Source: Terrirhizobium terrae
Lineage (GTDB): Bacteria > Pseudomonadota > Alphaproteobacteria > Rhizobiales > Rhizobiaceae
Assembly: GCF_030323265.1 (NCBI RefSeq)
Contig: NZ_CP104992.1
Span: 1,521,001-1,585,000 of the forward strand
Direction: 5' to 3'
DNA: 64,000 bases
Shown: positions 31,269-41,490 of the stretch, piece by piece
Numbering within the stretch: the stretch's first letter is position 1
Layout: every line of letters begins with the position of its first letter
Notes under the pieces: generated by a model
What the model saw: only the letters and a program-made list of their open reading frames with translations
Told to the model about the DNA's origin: nothing
Database searches by the model: none
Made by a program: the position numbers and the translations under genes

Positions 31269-33723
31269 TCGGCCGCGACCGAATGGGCCGGTGAACGGGC
31301 CGGGATGCGGCAGGTGACGGTGGTGCCTTCACCGGCGCGGCTGTCGATGCTGACATCGCCGTGATGCAGGTGAACGAAGCTCTCGACGATGGAAAGGCCG
31401 AGGCCCGCGCCGCTGCGCTTGCCGTCCTTGGCCTGCGCCTTGAACCGGTCGAAGACGGTGCGCAGCATGTCGGGCGGAATGCCCGGGCCGCGATCGCGCA
31501 CCGAGAAGAAGACGTTGCCCGGATCGCGCCAGCAGTTCAGCGTGATTGTCGAGTTTTCCGGCGCGAAATTCGTCGCATTGGTCAGGAGCTTGAGCAGGAT
31601 CTGCTTCAGGCGCTGCTGGTCGGCGGTGATCGTGCCCATGCCGGTCGGCGCGACGATCTCCAGCGTCATGTTGTTTTCCTGCAGCCGGTCGGCCACCTGC
31701 ATCGCGACGTCGTCCAGCAAATCCTCGATCGCCAGTTCCGAATAGTTCAGCTCCATGATCCCGGCATCGAGCGTGGCCAGATCCAGAATGTCGTTGACGA
31801 TGGTCAGCAGCACGGACGAGGAAGTCGAGATATGATCGATATATTCGGCCTGACGCTCGCTCAATGGGCCGACGCCCGGTGTCTTCAGAAGATCGGTGAA
31901 GCCGATGATGTTGGTCAGCGGCGAGCGCAGCTCGTAGGAGACGTGCTGGACGAAATCGTTCTTCAGCTCGTCTGCCTTGCGCAGCGCTTCGTTCTTTTCC
32001 TTCAGGGCCTTTTCCGCCCTGGCACTTGCCGTCATGTCGACGAAGGTCAGCATGGTCTGGGCATTCGGCAGCGGCGTGACGGCGTAGTCGAGGATCAGAC
32101 CCGAATAGAGTTCGAACGTGCCGTCCAGCGATTGCCGCTCGTCGTCGAAATTGGTGAGCGCCTGGGCAAACCGGCGCCAGCCGTCCGGCTCTTCATAGGA
32201 GCTCGCGCAGGCGGCCTCGATCGTCTTGATATGCGTGCCGGGCTCTGCCTGCTCGGCTGTAATGCCCCAGAGCGCGCGGAAGGCGGGGTTGGACAGGCGG
32301 ATGCGCCCGTCCGGGCCGAACACCGCGACGCCTTCGGTCAGGTGGTCGATGGTTTCGCCCTGAACCTGCACCAGCGTGTTGTAACGGGCTTCGAGGTCCA
32401 CCTGTTCGGTGAGGTTCTCGAACACCCAGGTCGCGCCGCCCTGCGGATGGGCAGTGGCGATGACGCGCAGCGTCTGGCCGTTCGGCAGGTGCCAGGTATC
32501 GGTCTTCGTGTCGAGCGACTGGTAGACGGCAAGTGCCGTGTCCTTCCAGTTGCGCCAGTTCAAGGGCTCGGGAAGCTTGCCGTTGGTGCGCAACCTGTCG
32601 AGAAGCTCGCTATTGTCCGGCTTGGATTCCAGGAAGGGCAGATCCAGGCTCCAAAGCTGCATGAAAGCCTGATTGTAGAACTGCAGCCGTCGCTGGCTGT
32701 CGAAGATCGCGACCGGCGTTGCCAGATGGTCGAGCGTCTCGGCATGGCTCTTCAGCGTGCGCTTCAGTTCCTCACGCACCGTCTCGGCTTCCGACACGTC
32801 GATCGCCATGCCGGCTGAGCCATCTGTGGAGACGACGTCGGTGACGTCGAGAATGGTCCGGTTGCCGTGCACCACGGTCGAGACGCGGTCGTGGAAGGGG
32901 AAAGCGTGGTTGAAGTCGCCTTGATCATTTCCCGGCTGATCGTGCCGAGCAGCTCACGGCCTTCGGCCACGGCGTGAGCCGGGCTCGTCGCATCGACGGC
33001 GTCGCCATAGGCGTGATTGACCCAGGCGAGCTTGCCCTGGGTATCGCGGCGCCAGACTGGCTGCTCGATCGTATCAAGCAGCGACTGGAAGACGGAAATC
33101 GAATTGGTCAGGCGCTCGCGCTCGATCTTGAGCTCGGCGAGTTCCGCCCGAAGATTGTTGAGCGCCAGGAAGCGCACGAAAGCCTTGCCGCCGGAAACGC
33201 GGCCCTGGACTTCCAGCACCTCGTCGCGATTGGTCTCGACCACCATGTCGAAACTGCGCGCCTGGCTGCGCAGCTGGTCGATTGCCTTGTCCAGTTCGGC
33301 GGCGGAATTGCTGCGCAGCCAGCGGCCGAAGGCGAGGAAGTCGCGATCCGCCTGCGGTGCACCGGTCTCGACGGGCAGCTGCCCGAGAAGTTCAGCCTTG
33401 GACGGACCTTCCCAGACCACGATGCGGCGGTTCTTGTCGGCGATCAGCGCCTCGTATTTGGAAATCCGCTGCTGTGCGTCGGAAAGCGCGCTGCGCATCT
33501 CTTCCGTCTCGGCTTCCATATTGCCGCGCTGGCGAACCAGCCAGAGGGCAGAAAGCAGGGCGGCACCCAGTGCGCCAAGCACGAGCGAGGAAACGACGAC
33601 TTCGGCGGAGGTGAAGAGGCGGCTTGCGCCGGCATCCTGCGCGAAAGCAGCCGTCGGAAACGCGATCAGCGCGGTTCCCGAAAGAAGCGAACGGCCAAAT
33701 CGAGCGAGCCGCATAAGGCTCAT
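31265..33723 (-). CDS. PAS-domain sensor histidine kinase; one base missing at about 32918
   Basis: Membrane sensor kinase of about 819 aa after restoring one base. N-terminal signal-like helix ending FAQ and a second helix at about residues 40-62 (VVVSSLVLGALGAALLSALWLV); then PAS-type sensor segments (about 220-480: IEQPVWRRDTQGKLAWVN, LQFYNQAFMQLWSL, AFRALWGI). HisKA H-box VQHVSYELRSPLTNIIGFTDLL, then HATPase_c with LLTNATNFAPENSTITL, RDRGPGIPPDMLRTVFDRF, and SGAGLGLSIVESF. The frame breaks at about 32917-32920 (GCG-AC should be GCG-GAC), joining EMIKA to DFNHAFPFHDR. No partner regulator adjoins it. Confidence 0.85.
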
Positions 33724-33968
33724 GCCGCCGCATTTGCCTGTGGCAAAGCAGGGTCGGGAGCCAGAGCGCGCGCCTGGGCCAGAATCTGGATCGGTCCGCT
33801 TAAGCAGACTCGTTTTTTTACCGCCATAACGGGTCTGTCTCCGTCCAATTGCCGCTCATCGACAAGACATACCACTTCGACCTTGCCCCAAGCCGATGGC
33901 TCGGCGGAGTTCAGAATCAAGTCTGAAAACAATACTTGCTCAGGCAAAAGGCGGGAAGGGACGGGGGC

Positions 33969-34001
33969 AAAAGAAGCCGCAGCCTTTGTCAAGGCTGCGG
34001 C
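33969..34001 (-). terminator. Intrinsic terminator of ahcY
   Basis: On the complement, GCCGCAGCC (34001-33993) pairs with GGCTGCGGC (33984-33976), followed by TTCTTTTG. The rest of the 309-bp gap to the kinase gene has no supportable gene. Confidence 0.8.
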
Positions 34002-34032
34002 CACAAGATGTTGTGGATTAACCGGCTAGTGA

Positions 34033-35433
34033 TTAGTAGCGGTAGTGTTCTGCCTTGAACGGGCCCTGGGCAGATACGCCGATATAGGCGGCCTGTTCTG
34101 CAGAAAGTTCGGAAAGCTTCACGCCGAGCTTGGCGAGATGCAGGCGTGCGACCTTCTCGTCGAGCTGCTTCGGCAGGATGTAGACCTCGTTCTTGTACTC
34201 GCCCTGCTTGGTGAAGAGTTCGATCTGGGCCAGCGTCTGGTTGGTGAACGACGCAGACATCACGAAGGACGGGTGGCCGGTGGCGTTGCCGAGGTTCAAC
34301 AGACGGCCTTCCGACAGAAGGATCATGCGGTTGCCCTTCGGGAACTCGATCATGTCAACCTGCGGCTTGACGTTGGTCCACTTGAGGTTCTTCAGCGCTG
34401 CGACCTGAATTTCGTTGTCGAAGTGGCCGATATTGCCGACGATCGCCATGTCCTTCATCTCGCGCATGTGCTCGATGCGGATGACGTCCTTGTTGCCGGT
34501 CGTGGTGATGAAGATGTCGGCGCTGGAGACGACGTCTTCGAGCTGGACGACTTCGAAACCGTCCATGGCAGCCTGCAGGGCGCAGATCGGGTCGATTTCG
34601 GTGACCTTGACGCGGGCGCCGGCGCCGGCGAGCGAAGCAGCCGAACCCTTGCCGACGTCACCGTAACCGCAGACGACGGCAACCTTGCCGGCCATCATCA
34701 CGTCGGTGCCGCGGCGGATACCGTCAACCAGCGATTCCTTGCAGCCATACTTGTTGTCGAACTTGGACTTGGTGACCGAGTCGTTGACGTTGATGGCCGG
34801 GAAGGGCAGCAGTCCCTTCTTGGACAGTTCGTAGAGGCGGTGAACGCCTGTCGTGGTCTCTTCGGTAACACCCTTGATCGCGTCGCGCTGCTTGGTGAAC
34901 CAGCCCGGGGTGGCTGCAAGGCGCTTCTTGATCTGTGCGAACAGGATCTCTTCTTCTTCCGAACCGGGGTTCGACAGCACGTCTTCGCCGGCTTCGGCGC
35001 GGGCGCCGAGCAGGATGTACATGGTGGCGTCGCCGCCATCATCGAGGATCATGTTGGAGAAGCCGCCATCGGCCCATTGGAAGATCTGGTCGGTATATTC
35101 CCAGTATTCGGTGAGGCTCTCACCCTTGACGGCGAAGACCGGGATGCCGGCGGCGGCGATTGCCGCTGCAGCGTGATCCTGGGTGGAGAAGATGTTGCAG
35201 GATGCCCAGCGGATATCCGCACCGAGTTCCTTCAGGGTCTCGATCAGGACCGCGGTCTGGATCGTCATGTGCAGCGAACCGGAAATGCGTGCGCCCTTGA
35301 GCGGCTTGGACGTGCCGAATTCTTCGCGGCAGGACATCAGGCCCGGCATTTCGGTTTCGGCGATGTCCAGCTCCTTGCGGCCGTAGGCGGCAAGGTTGAT
35401 GTCCGCGACGACGTAATCTTTTTCGGCGCTCAT
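34033..35433 (-). CDS. ahcY: Adenosylhomocysteinase
   Basis: NAD-dependent hydrolysis of S-adenosylhomocysteine to adenosine and homocysteine, completing the methyl cycle. 466 aa. [40 protein letters not shown] at about residue 45 and KGESLTEYW are signature 1; the NAD Rossmann loop is [30 protein letters not shown]; ends in FKAEHYRY. The start at 35433 follows GGAGAGATTC. About 110 nt upstream lies a 22-bp palindrome that may be an operator. Confidence 0.97.
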   Translation of the reverse strand: MSAEKDYVVADINLAAYGRKELDIAETEMPGLMSCREEFGTSKPLKGARISGSLHMTIQTAVLIETLKELGADIRWASCNIFSTQDHAAAAIAAAGIPVFAVKGESLTEYWEYTDQIFQWADGGFSNMILDDGGDATMYILLGARAEAGEDVLSNPGSEEEEILFAQIKKRLAATPGWFTKQRDAIKGVTEETTTGVHRLYELSKKGLLPFPAINVNDSVTKSKFDNKYGCKESLVDGIRRGTDVMMAGKVAVVCGYGDVGKGSAASLAGAGARVKVTEIDPICALQAAMDGFEVVQLEDVVSSADIFITTTGNKDVIRIEHMREMKDMAIVGNIGHFDNEIQVAALKNLKWTNVKPQVDMIEFPKGNRMILLSEGRLLNLGNATGHPSFVMSASFTNQTLAQIELFTKQGEYKNEVYILPKQLDEKVARLHLAKLGVKLSELSAEQAAYIGVSAQGPFKAEHYRY

Positions 35434-35544
35434 GAATCTCTCCAGATCTCGTTGCTCGAATAAGCCGCCGGTCGCAAAAATACTGGCACCGGCAGCACAA
35501 AACTCGCTGGCGGTTTAGCAGGCTTTCCGGCTTGTTGCAACGGT

Positions 35545-35566
35545 CATATAAAGAGGTCTTTATATG
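35545..35566. promoter_or_regulatory. Palindromic candidate operator upstream of ahcY (SahR-like)
   Basis: Perfect 10-bp arms CATATAAAGA and TCTTTATATG around GG. It lies about 110 nt upstream of the ahcY start and 16 nt beyond the HPr stop. Related AT-rich palindromes are operators of ArsR-type regulators of the SAM/SAH cycle; this assignment is from memory and unproven. Confidence 0.55.
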
Positions 35567-35581
35567 TTTATGTCCGGTGGA

Positions 35582-35856
35582 TCAGGCTTCCTCGCCGAAC
35601 TTGTTTGCGATCAGACCTTGAAGCGCATCGAGTGCTTCCGTCGCCTGCGGGCCTTCCGCGACGACGTCGATGCAACAGCCCGTGCTGGCGGCCAGCATCA
35701 TCAGGCCCATGATCGATGTGCCGCCGACGCTCGAGCCGTCCTTGGAGACGGTGATCGTGGCATCGAAGCTCTCCACCATCTGGACGAACTTTGCCGATGC
35801 CCGGGCATGCAGCCCGCGCTTGTTGACGATTTGGAACTGGCGGGAGAGGGGGACAT
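35582..35856 (-). CDS. ptsH: HPr phosphocarrier protein of the regulatory PTS; one base missing at 35848-35852
   Basis: Small phosphocarrier (about 91 aa after repair). RGLHARASAKFVQMV carries the His phosphorylated by EI; GGTSIMGLMMLAAS carries the regulatory Ser recognised by HPr kinase. The frame of the start (ATG 35856) breaks in a G run: as written M-S-P-S, with one more C on the coding strand M-S-P-L-S-R-Q-F, joining to the family sequence. Without repair the only usable start would be an ATG at 35779, which deletes the active His. Downstream of EIIA-hprK-chvG-chvI. Confidence 0.85.
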
Positions 35857-35872
35857 TCTTATTCTTCTTGTC

Positions 35873-36274
35873 TCACTTGCCGCTGAGAACGCGGCTGGCC
35901 ACGTTGATGTATTTGCGACCGGCATCGGAGGCCTCGGCCAAGGCTCTTTCCATGTCGTTCTCGCCGCGCACCCCGGCAAGCTTGATCAGCATGGGCAGGT
36001 TCATGCCCGCGATCACTTCGGTCGTGCCGCTGTCCATCACGGAGATGGACAGGTTGGAGGGCGTTCCGCCGAACATGTCGGTCAGGATGATCACGCCATG
36101 GCCGGCATTCGCCCGCCCCACTGCGTCGAGAATATCCTGCCGTCTCTGATCCATGTCGTCTTCGGGACCAATACACACGGTCTCTATGAATTTCTGAGGT
36201 CCAACGACATGCTCCACGGCGTGCCGGAATTCCTCAGCCAGCTTGCCATGAGTGACAAGCACCAGTCCGATCAT
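35873..36274 (-). CDS. manX: Mannose-family PTS EIIA component (regulatory)
   Basis: 133 aa. IGLVLVTHGKLAEEFRHAVEHVVG holds the phosphorylatable His in VTHG; ILTDMFGGTPSNLSISVMD is the EIIA-Man signature. No permease EIIB/EIIC genes adjoin, so the likely role is regulatory rather than sugar uptake. Start ATG 36274 matches the family start; longer frames add unrelated residues. About 120 bp separate it from hprK on the same strand. Confidence 0.9.
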   Translation of the reverse strand: MIGLVLVTHGKLAEEFRHAVEHVVGPQKFIETVCIGPEDDMDQRRQDILDAVGRANAGHGVIILTDMFGGTPSNLSISVMDSGTTEVIAGMNLPMLIKLAGVRGENDMERALAEASDAGRKYINVASRVLSGK

Positions 36275-36397
36275 GAAAATACGCCCCCTGATTTCAAAAC
36301 TCGCGGCCCTTATCGCAACGCAATAGTGCCGTCCAGCGGCGGGATGCCATCTTCGCCAACTAGAGTTGAAGTTCAAGTCAAAAATCGGGCGCACAAC

Positions 36398-36865
36398 TCA
36401 CCAGAACGGCTGCTCCCTCCGCCAAGAGGGAACAAGCGCGCCGATCACGGCAAGCGGATCCGGTACGGTGTTTGCTATCCGGACCAGCGGCAAGGCCCCG
36501 ATATTCTCCAGTTGGAACTCTTCATTCTCCGGCGGCAGGCGCTCGCAATCAGCGAGCGAAACCACCTGGATCGCAAGATCCATCGGTGCCGTGGTCATAT
36601 GGTCTACCGCGACGATACCGCTGCCACGCAGTTCGATCATACCGGCGATGGCCGGTGGGCAGGTTGCAACGATCCGGCTGCCGTCGCGGCTCACTAAGAC
36701 CTGATCGTCGGCAACGAGCAGCGAGCGGACATTTTGGCGGCGGGCGATGGAAAGACAATTGAAGGCCATCATCGATTTGCCGATGCCGGAAGGGCCAACG
36801 AAGAGAAGGCCGCGGTCACCGACCACGATCGCGGTGGCATGAATGTTGTGCGGTGAGGCCGTCAC
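36398..36865 (-). CDS. hprK: HPr kinase/phosphorylase, short (C-terminal-domain) form
   Basis: 155 aa, about half the length of the Firmicute enzyme; only the kinase domain is present. Walker A VGPSGIGKSMMAFN around residue 24, LVADDQV, and the HprK signature IAGMIELRGSGIV. Phosphorylates the regulatory Ser of HPr, probably in response to carbon status. Start overlaps the chvG stop in ATGA fashion. Short forms are usual in alphaproteobacteria. Confidence 0.9.
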   Translation of the reverse strand: MTASPHNIHATAIVVGDRGLLFVGPSGIGKSMMAFNCLSIARRQNVRSLLVADDQVLVSRDGSRIVATCPPAIAGMIELRGSGIVAVDHMTTAPMDLAIQVVSLADCERLPPENEEFQLENIGALPLVRIANTVPDPLAVIGALVPSWRREQPFW

Positions 36866-38658
36866 GCCGCGCCGCCGGCTGGCAGTGACAGGGTGAAGCG
36901 TGCGCCCGTCACGTCCTGGCCCTTGCCATGCAGGTTCTCGGCTTTCAGCGAACCGCCGTGAGCCTCCGCGATCTGTCGGCTGATCGAAAGGCCGAGACCG
37001 GAATTCTGGCCGAAGCTCTCGCCATCCGGACGGTCGGTGTAGAAGCGCTCGAAGATGCGGTCGATGTTTTCCGCCTGGATGCCCGGGCCGTTGTCATCGA
37101 CCGTGATGACCACTTTCTCCTTGTTGCGCGACAGGCGGATGGTCAGCTTTCCGCCTTTCTCCGGCACGAAGGAGCGGGCGTTTTCGATCAGGTTGGTGAT
37201 GATCTGGCCAAGCCGCAGGTCATGGCCATTCACCACATAGGCGTGGCGGTCGGCTCCCTTGCTGTCGATCGAAAGATCGATTTCGACCGGTTTGCGTCCG
37301 GAACGGATCTGCCGGGAGATATCGACGAGATTGGTCAGCAGCGTTTCCATGTCGATCGGCGCGGAATCGGTGCGGGCAAGCTCGGCGTCGAGGCGCGAGG
37401 CATCGGAAATATCGCTGATCAGGCGGTCCAGGCGGCGCACGTCATGGAAGATGATTTCCGTCAGCCGCTGCTTGGATTCCTCCGACTTGGCAAGCGGCAG
37501 GGTTTCCACCGCGCTGCGCAGCGATGTCAGCGGGTTCTTCAGCTCGTGGCTGACGTCGGCTGCAAAGCTCTCGATCGCATCGATACGGTCATAGAGCGCG
37601 TTGGTCATGTCGCGTACGGCGATCGACAGATTGCCGATTTCGTCCTGGCGATAGGAGAAGTCCGGAATTTCCTCGCGCTGCTTGGCACCCCGGCGCACAC
37701 GGATCGCCGCAGCAGACAGGCGGCGCAGCGGGTTGGCGATGGTCGATGACAGAAGCAACGACAGCACGATATTGACCAGCGTTGCCACACCGAAGACGCG
37801 CATGATCGCAAGCCGTTCCGCATGAACGATCTTGTCGATATCGCCGGCCTGGGTGGATAGAAGGAGAACGCCAAGCACTGCGCGGTAGCGCTGCACCGGC
37901 ACGGCAACGGAAACGATCAGTTCGCCCCGGTCGGTAATACGCACGAGCGCGCCGCGAACGCCCGTCAGAGCATTCATCACTTCAGGATAGATCGAGCCGT
38001 CACCGCCGGGCGCTTCCTTGTAGATCGGCAGGTTGCCGGGCTGGAGCAGCCGGTTGAACAGCCCAGCCATCCAGTCGCTCCAGGTCTGCGTCTCGTTTTC
38101 GACCGGCGGCAGGTCGTAGCGCAGCACCTGGCCGCGCGAATAGAGATGGCGGCTGTCGAGCAGCAGGTTCGCATCCGCATCGAAGAGGCGGGCTCGCGTC
38201 CGGGTGGGAGAGATCAGCCGCCTCAGAACCGGCGCCACGCGCTCCGGATCGATCGGGAAATCGAGATCCTCGTCATTCGGCACGGGCGTGATGCTCTGCC
38301 CGGCCTGCAGTTCGAGCAGCTTTTCGGGATCGATGGTGATCGAGTTGGTGTCGACCGAAGCGGAGGCCGAGACGGCGGCAGAAATAATTTCGCCCTGCGT
38401 CAGAAGGCTTTCGACGCGGGCATCGATCAGCCCCTCGCGAAACTGGTTGAGATAGAGAATGCCGGCGACGAGGACGACGGTGGCCGCAATGTTGAAGAAC
38501 AGGATGCGGCGCGTCAGGCTTGAAAACACCGCGTGACCGAACAGCCGCCGGATCAGCGTGAACGACCGCGGCCACAGCCGACGCCCGCTACGCCGTGCCG
38601 GTGCGCTCTCTATCGCTGGATTTTCAAGCAGTCTGTCTGCCACGTTCAGTCCTTCCAC
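36862..38658 (-). CDS. chvG: ChvG/ExoS sensor histidine kinase
   Basis: Membrane kinase of the ChvG-ChvI system that controls exopolysaccharide, motility and acid/envelope responses, and is silenced by the periplasmic ExoR in related rhizobia. 598 aa. Two membrane helices, about residues 48-68 and 288-310, flank a periplasmic domain; HAMP follows (NPLRRLSAAAIRVRRGA), then H-box FAADVSHELKNPLTSLRSAVETL, N-box LITNLIENARSF, DNGPGIQAENIDRIFERF, and SGLGLSISRQIAEAHGG. ATG 38658; the chvI gene lies 61 bp upstream on the same strand. Confidence 0.95.
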   Translation of the reverse strand: MEGLNVADRLLENPAIESAPARRSGRRLWPRSFTLIRRLFGHAVFSSLTRRILFFNIAATVVLVAGILYLNQFREGLIDARVESLLTQGEIISAAVSASASVDTNSITIDPEKLLELQAGQSITPVPNDEDLDFPIDPERVAPVLRRLISPTRTRARLFDADANLLLDSRHLYSRGQVLRYDLPPVENETQTWSDWMAGLFNRLLQPGNLPIYKEAPGGDGSIYPEVMNALTGVRGALVRITDRGELIVSVAVPVQRYRAVLGVLLLSTQAGDIDKIVHAERLAIMRVFGVATLVNIVLSLLLSSTIANPLRRLSAAAIRVRRGAKQREEIPDFSYRQDEIGNLSIAVRDMTNALYDRIDAIESFAADVSHELKNPLTSLRSAVETLPLAKSEESKQRLTEIIFHDVRRLDRLISDISDASRLDAELARTDSAPIDMETLLTNLVDISRQIRSGRKPVEIDLSIDSKGADRHAYVVNGHDLRLGQIITNLIENARSFVPEKGGKLTIRLSRNKEKVVITVDDNGPGIQAENIDRIFERFYTDRPDGESFGQNSGLGLSISRQIAEAHGGSLKAENLHGKGQDVTGARFTLSLPAGGAA

Positions 38659-38719
38659 CGGGCCAGTCTATCGCCGACCCGGTCGTGGCTTCAAGTTAAG
38701 CGGTTGTAATCCGACCGCT

Positions 38720-39439
38720 TCAGGCCGCTTCGCGGAAGCGGTAGCCGACGCCATAGAGGGTTTCGATCATGTCGAAATCCGTGTCAACCATCTTGAACTT
38801 CTTGCGAAGGCGCTTGATGTGGCTGTCGATCGTGCGGTCATCGACATAGACCTGCTCGTCATAGGCCGCATCCATCAGCGCATCGCGGCTCTTCACGACG
38901 CCGGGACGCTGCGCCAGCGAATGCAGGATGAGGAATTCCGTGACGGTCAGCGTCACGGCTTCGCCCTTCCAGGTGCAGGTATGCCGCTCCTGGTCCATCA
39001 GAAGCTGGCCGCGCTCCAGCGTACGCGCCGCCTGCTGGTCGGGTGTCGGCTTCACGCCGGCCGCCTGCAGTTCGCGATTGCCTGCACGGCGCAGGATCGC
39101 CTTGACCCGCTCGACCAGAAGGCGCTGCGAGAACGGCTTGGTGATGAAGTCGTCCGCGCCCATCTTGAGGCCGAACAATTCGTCGATTTCCTCGTCCTTG
39201 GACGTCAGGAAAATGACCGGCAGATCCGATTTCTGGCGCAGACGGCGCAGCAGTTCCATACCGTCCATGCGGGGCATCTTGATATCGAAGATGGCGAGCT
39301 GCGGCGGGCGTGCGACCAGGCCGTCCAGCGCCGATGCGCCGTCCGTATAGGTCTCGACCTTGTAGCCCTCCGCCTCGAGCGCGATCGATACCGAGGTCAG
39401 AATATTTCGGTCGTCGTCTACGAGCGCGATTGTCTGCAT
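38720..39439 (-). CDS. chvI: ChvI response regulator (OmpR/PhoB type)
   Basis: Partner of ChvG. About 239 aa from ATG 39439 ([12 protein letters not shown]). Receiver domain residues 1-115: acidic pair VDDD, phospho-Asp in [20 protein letters not shown]; winged-helix DNA-binding domain from about 140 with [26 protein letters not shown] and [15 protein letters not shown]. ATGs at 39454 and 39460 are alternatives; AGGAG lies about 11 nt before the 39460 one. Divergent from pckA across a 350-bp AT-rich gap. Confidence 0.95.
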   Translation of the reverse strand: MQTIALVDDDRNILTSVSIALEAEGYKVETYTDGASALDGLVARPPQLAIFDIKMPRMDGMELLRRLRQKSDLPVIFLTSKDEEIDELFGLKMGADDFITKPFSQRLLVERVKAILRRAGNRELQAAGVKPTPDQQAARTLERGQLLMDQERHTCTWKGEAVTLTVTEFLILHSLAQRPGVVKSRDALMDAAYDEQVYVDDRTIDSHIKRLRKKFKMVDTDFDMIETLYGVGYRFREAA

Positions 39440-39789
39440 GCCGTCCGTCTCCATTGCCATTTTGTGCGCATCTCCTGGAATCACTGTTTGACAGTTCCCA
39501 GCCCTCGCCATGCGCTTCATGAGGAGAAAGGTGGAACAAATTGTGGCAAAGTCAAAGAGGCCGCAATCCGGTCCTCTGCCGCAGCTCGTCGTTTTTCGCC
39601 GCAATCACGACGTTTTTGCAGCGCACTAAAACGCTCAGTAAAACGATTTAAAACGAAATAGATTTCTTTAAATCGATTAATTTATTGATTTCGTTGATCT
39701 ATTCCGAAATCGTAGCTTGCCGTTTTAAAAAACAGCAACTAGTTTCCTCCCCACGGCCAATCGTAAAACGTAGACGGAGGTAGGCGCGT
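39440..39789. promoter_or_regulatory. AT-rich divergent promoter region of chvI and pckA
   Basis: 350 bp with no gene. Strongly AT-rich from 39615 to 39745. It includes the inverted repeat CGATTTA 39644-39650 with TAAATCG 39669-39675 and several AAAACG repeats. Promoters for both genes must lie here; no confident -35/-10 pair was assigned. Confidence 0.5.
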
Positions 39790-41400
39790 ATGCAGCAGCT
39801 TGGACAATTTAACCCGGCAAATGGTGTGGCGGCGATCGGCCTCGATAAGGTCTCGCGCGTCAACTACAATCTGTCCGAGGTCGAGCTTTATGAAGAAGCC
39901 CTGCGCAAGGGCGAGGCTGATCTCACCATCGACGGCGCGCTGCGTGCCGTGACCGGCCAGCACACCGGCCGATCCCCCAAGGACAAGTTCGTGGTGCGCG
40001 ACGCGACCACCGAGGACAAGATCTGGTGGGACAACAACAAGCCGATGTCTCCCGAGCATTTTGCGGTGCTGAAGGCCGACATGCTGGCCCATGCCGCCGG
40101 CAAGGAGCTTTATGTTCAGGATCTGGTTGGCGGCGCCGACCAGGATAATGCCCTGCCGACCCGCGTCGTGACCGAGCTTGCCTGGCATGCACTGTTCATC
40201 CGTAACCTTCTGATCCGTCCGAAGCGCGATACGCTTGCGACGTTCGAGCAGAAGCTGACCATCATCAACCTTCCGAGCTTCAAGGCCGATCCGGAGCGCC
40301 ATGGCTGCCGGTCGGAAACCGTGATCGCCTGCGATCTGGCCAATGGTCTCGTCCTCATCGGCGGTACCTCCTATGCCGGCGAAAACAAGAAGTCGGTCTT
40401 CACCGTTCTGAATTACCTCCTGCCGGCCAAGGGCGTGATGCCGATGCATTGCTCGGCCAATGTCGGAGCGGAAGGCGATACCGCTGTCTTCTTCGGCCTG
40501 TCCGGCACCGGCAAGACCACGCTCTCGGCCGATCCGGCCCGAACGCTGATCGGCGACGACGAGCATGGTTGGGGCGAAAACGGCGTCTTCAACTTCGAAG
40601 GCGGCTGCTACGCCAAGGCGATCAAGCTTTCCGCCGAAGCCGAGCCGGAAATCTACGCCGCGACCCGCCGCTTCGGCACGGTGCTGGAAAACGTCGTGCT
40701 CGACGAGAACCGCGTCCCGGATTTCGACGACAATTCGCTGACGGAAAACACCCGCAGCGCCTATCCGCTGCATTTCATTCCGAACGCATCGGAAACCGGC
40801 CTCGCGCCGCATCCGAAGACGATCATCATGCTGACGGCCGACGCCTTCGGCGTCATGCCGCCGATCGCCAAGCTGACGCCCGAACAGGCCATGTACCACT
40901 TCCTGTCCGGCTACACCGCCAAGGTTGCCGGCACGGAAAAGGGCGTGACCGAGCCGGAAGCGACCTTCTCGACCTGCTTCGGCGCACCCTTCATGCCGCG
41001 TCACCCGGCCGAATACGGTAACCTCTTGAAGGAACTGATCGCCAAGCACGGCGTCGATTGCTGGCTGGTCAATACCGGCTGGACCGGTGGCGCCTACGGC
41101 ACCGGCCGCCGCATGCCGATCAAGGCGACCCGCGCGCTTTTGACGTCTGCCCTCAACGGCAGCCTGAAGAATGCCGAATTCCGCACCGACGCCAATTTCG
41201 GCTTCGCCGTTCCGGTCTCGGTCGACGGTGTCGAGAACGCGATCCTCGATCCGCGCTCGACCTGGGCCGATGGTCTTGCCTACGACAACCAGGCTTCCAA
41301 GCTGGTCTCGATGTTCATCAAGAACTTCGAGAAGTTCGAAGCCCATGTCGACGCCAAGGTCAAGGATGCAGCGCCTGGATTGCTGATCGCAGCCGAATAA
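39790..41400 (+). CDS. pckA: Phosphoenolpyruvate carboxykinase (ATP)
   Basis: Converts oxaloacetate to PEP for gluconeogenesis. 536 aa. PCK motifs in order: [11 protein letters not shown] near residue 57, [42 protein letters not shown] (kinase-1a P-loop at about 235), [23 protein letters not shown], and the adenine-binding STWADGL region near the end. GGAGGTAGGCGCGT precedes the ATG. Separated from divergent chvI; symbiotic rhizobia use this enzyme on C4-dicarboxylates. Confidence 0.97.
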   Translation: MQQLGQFNPANGVAAIGLDKVSRVNYNLSEVELYEEALRKGEADLTIDGALRAVTGQHTGRSPKDKFVVRDATTEDKIWWDNNKPMSPEHFAVLKADMLAHAAGKELYVQDLVGGADQDNALPTRVVTELAWHALFIRNLLIRPKRDTLATFEQKLTIINLPSFKADPERHGCRSETVIACDLANGLVLIGGTSYAGENKKSVFTVLNYLLPAKGVMPMHCSANVGAEGDTAVFFGLSGTGKTTLSADPARTLIGDDEHGWGENGVFNFEGGCYAKAIKLSAEAEPEIYAATRRFGTVLENVVLDENRVPDFDDNSLTENTRSAYPLHFIPNASETGLAPHPKTIIMLTADAFGVMPPIAKLTPEQAMYHFLSGYTAKVAGTEKGVTEPEATFSTCFGAPFMPRHPAEYGNLLKELIAKHGVDCWLVNTGWTGGAYGTGRRMPIKATRALLTSALNGSLKNAEFRTDANFGFAVPVSVDGVENAILDPRSTWADGLAYDNQASKLVSMFIKNFEKFEAHVDAKVKDAAPGLLIAAE

Positions 41401-41413
41401 TCGCAAAGCGTGT

Positions 41414-41427
41414 GATTCACGTGGAAC
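41414..41427. promoter_or_regulatory. Degenerate parS-like site after pckA
   Basis: GATTCACGTGGAAC has one mismatch to the four GATTCACGTGAAAC copies and two to the usual core. It lies directly between the pckA stop and its terminator. May or may not bind ParB. Confidence 0.35.
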
Positions 41428-41457
41428 CGTCGGTGATTTTCACCGGCGGTTTTCTTT
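41427..41457 (+). terminator. Intrinsic terminator of pckA
   Basis: CCGTCGGTGA 41427-41436 pairs with TCACCGGCGG 41440-41449 (one T-G pair), TTT loop, followed by TTTTCTTT. Confidence 0.85.
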
Positions 41458-41490
41458 GCCCGGCTTTATGGGAAAGATGCGCGCCAGTCG

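Noticed and set aside
33720..34004. 94-codon minus-strand frame between ahcY and the PAS kinase, ending in an ATGA overlap with the kinase start
   Set aside because: Overlaps the ahcY terminator, low-complexity Ala-rich end, no ribosome site; the overlap may be chance.
35434..35581. SAM or SAH riboswitch in the ahcY leader
   Set aside because: The leader lacks the conserved cores known to me; only a palindrome was supported.
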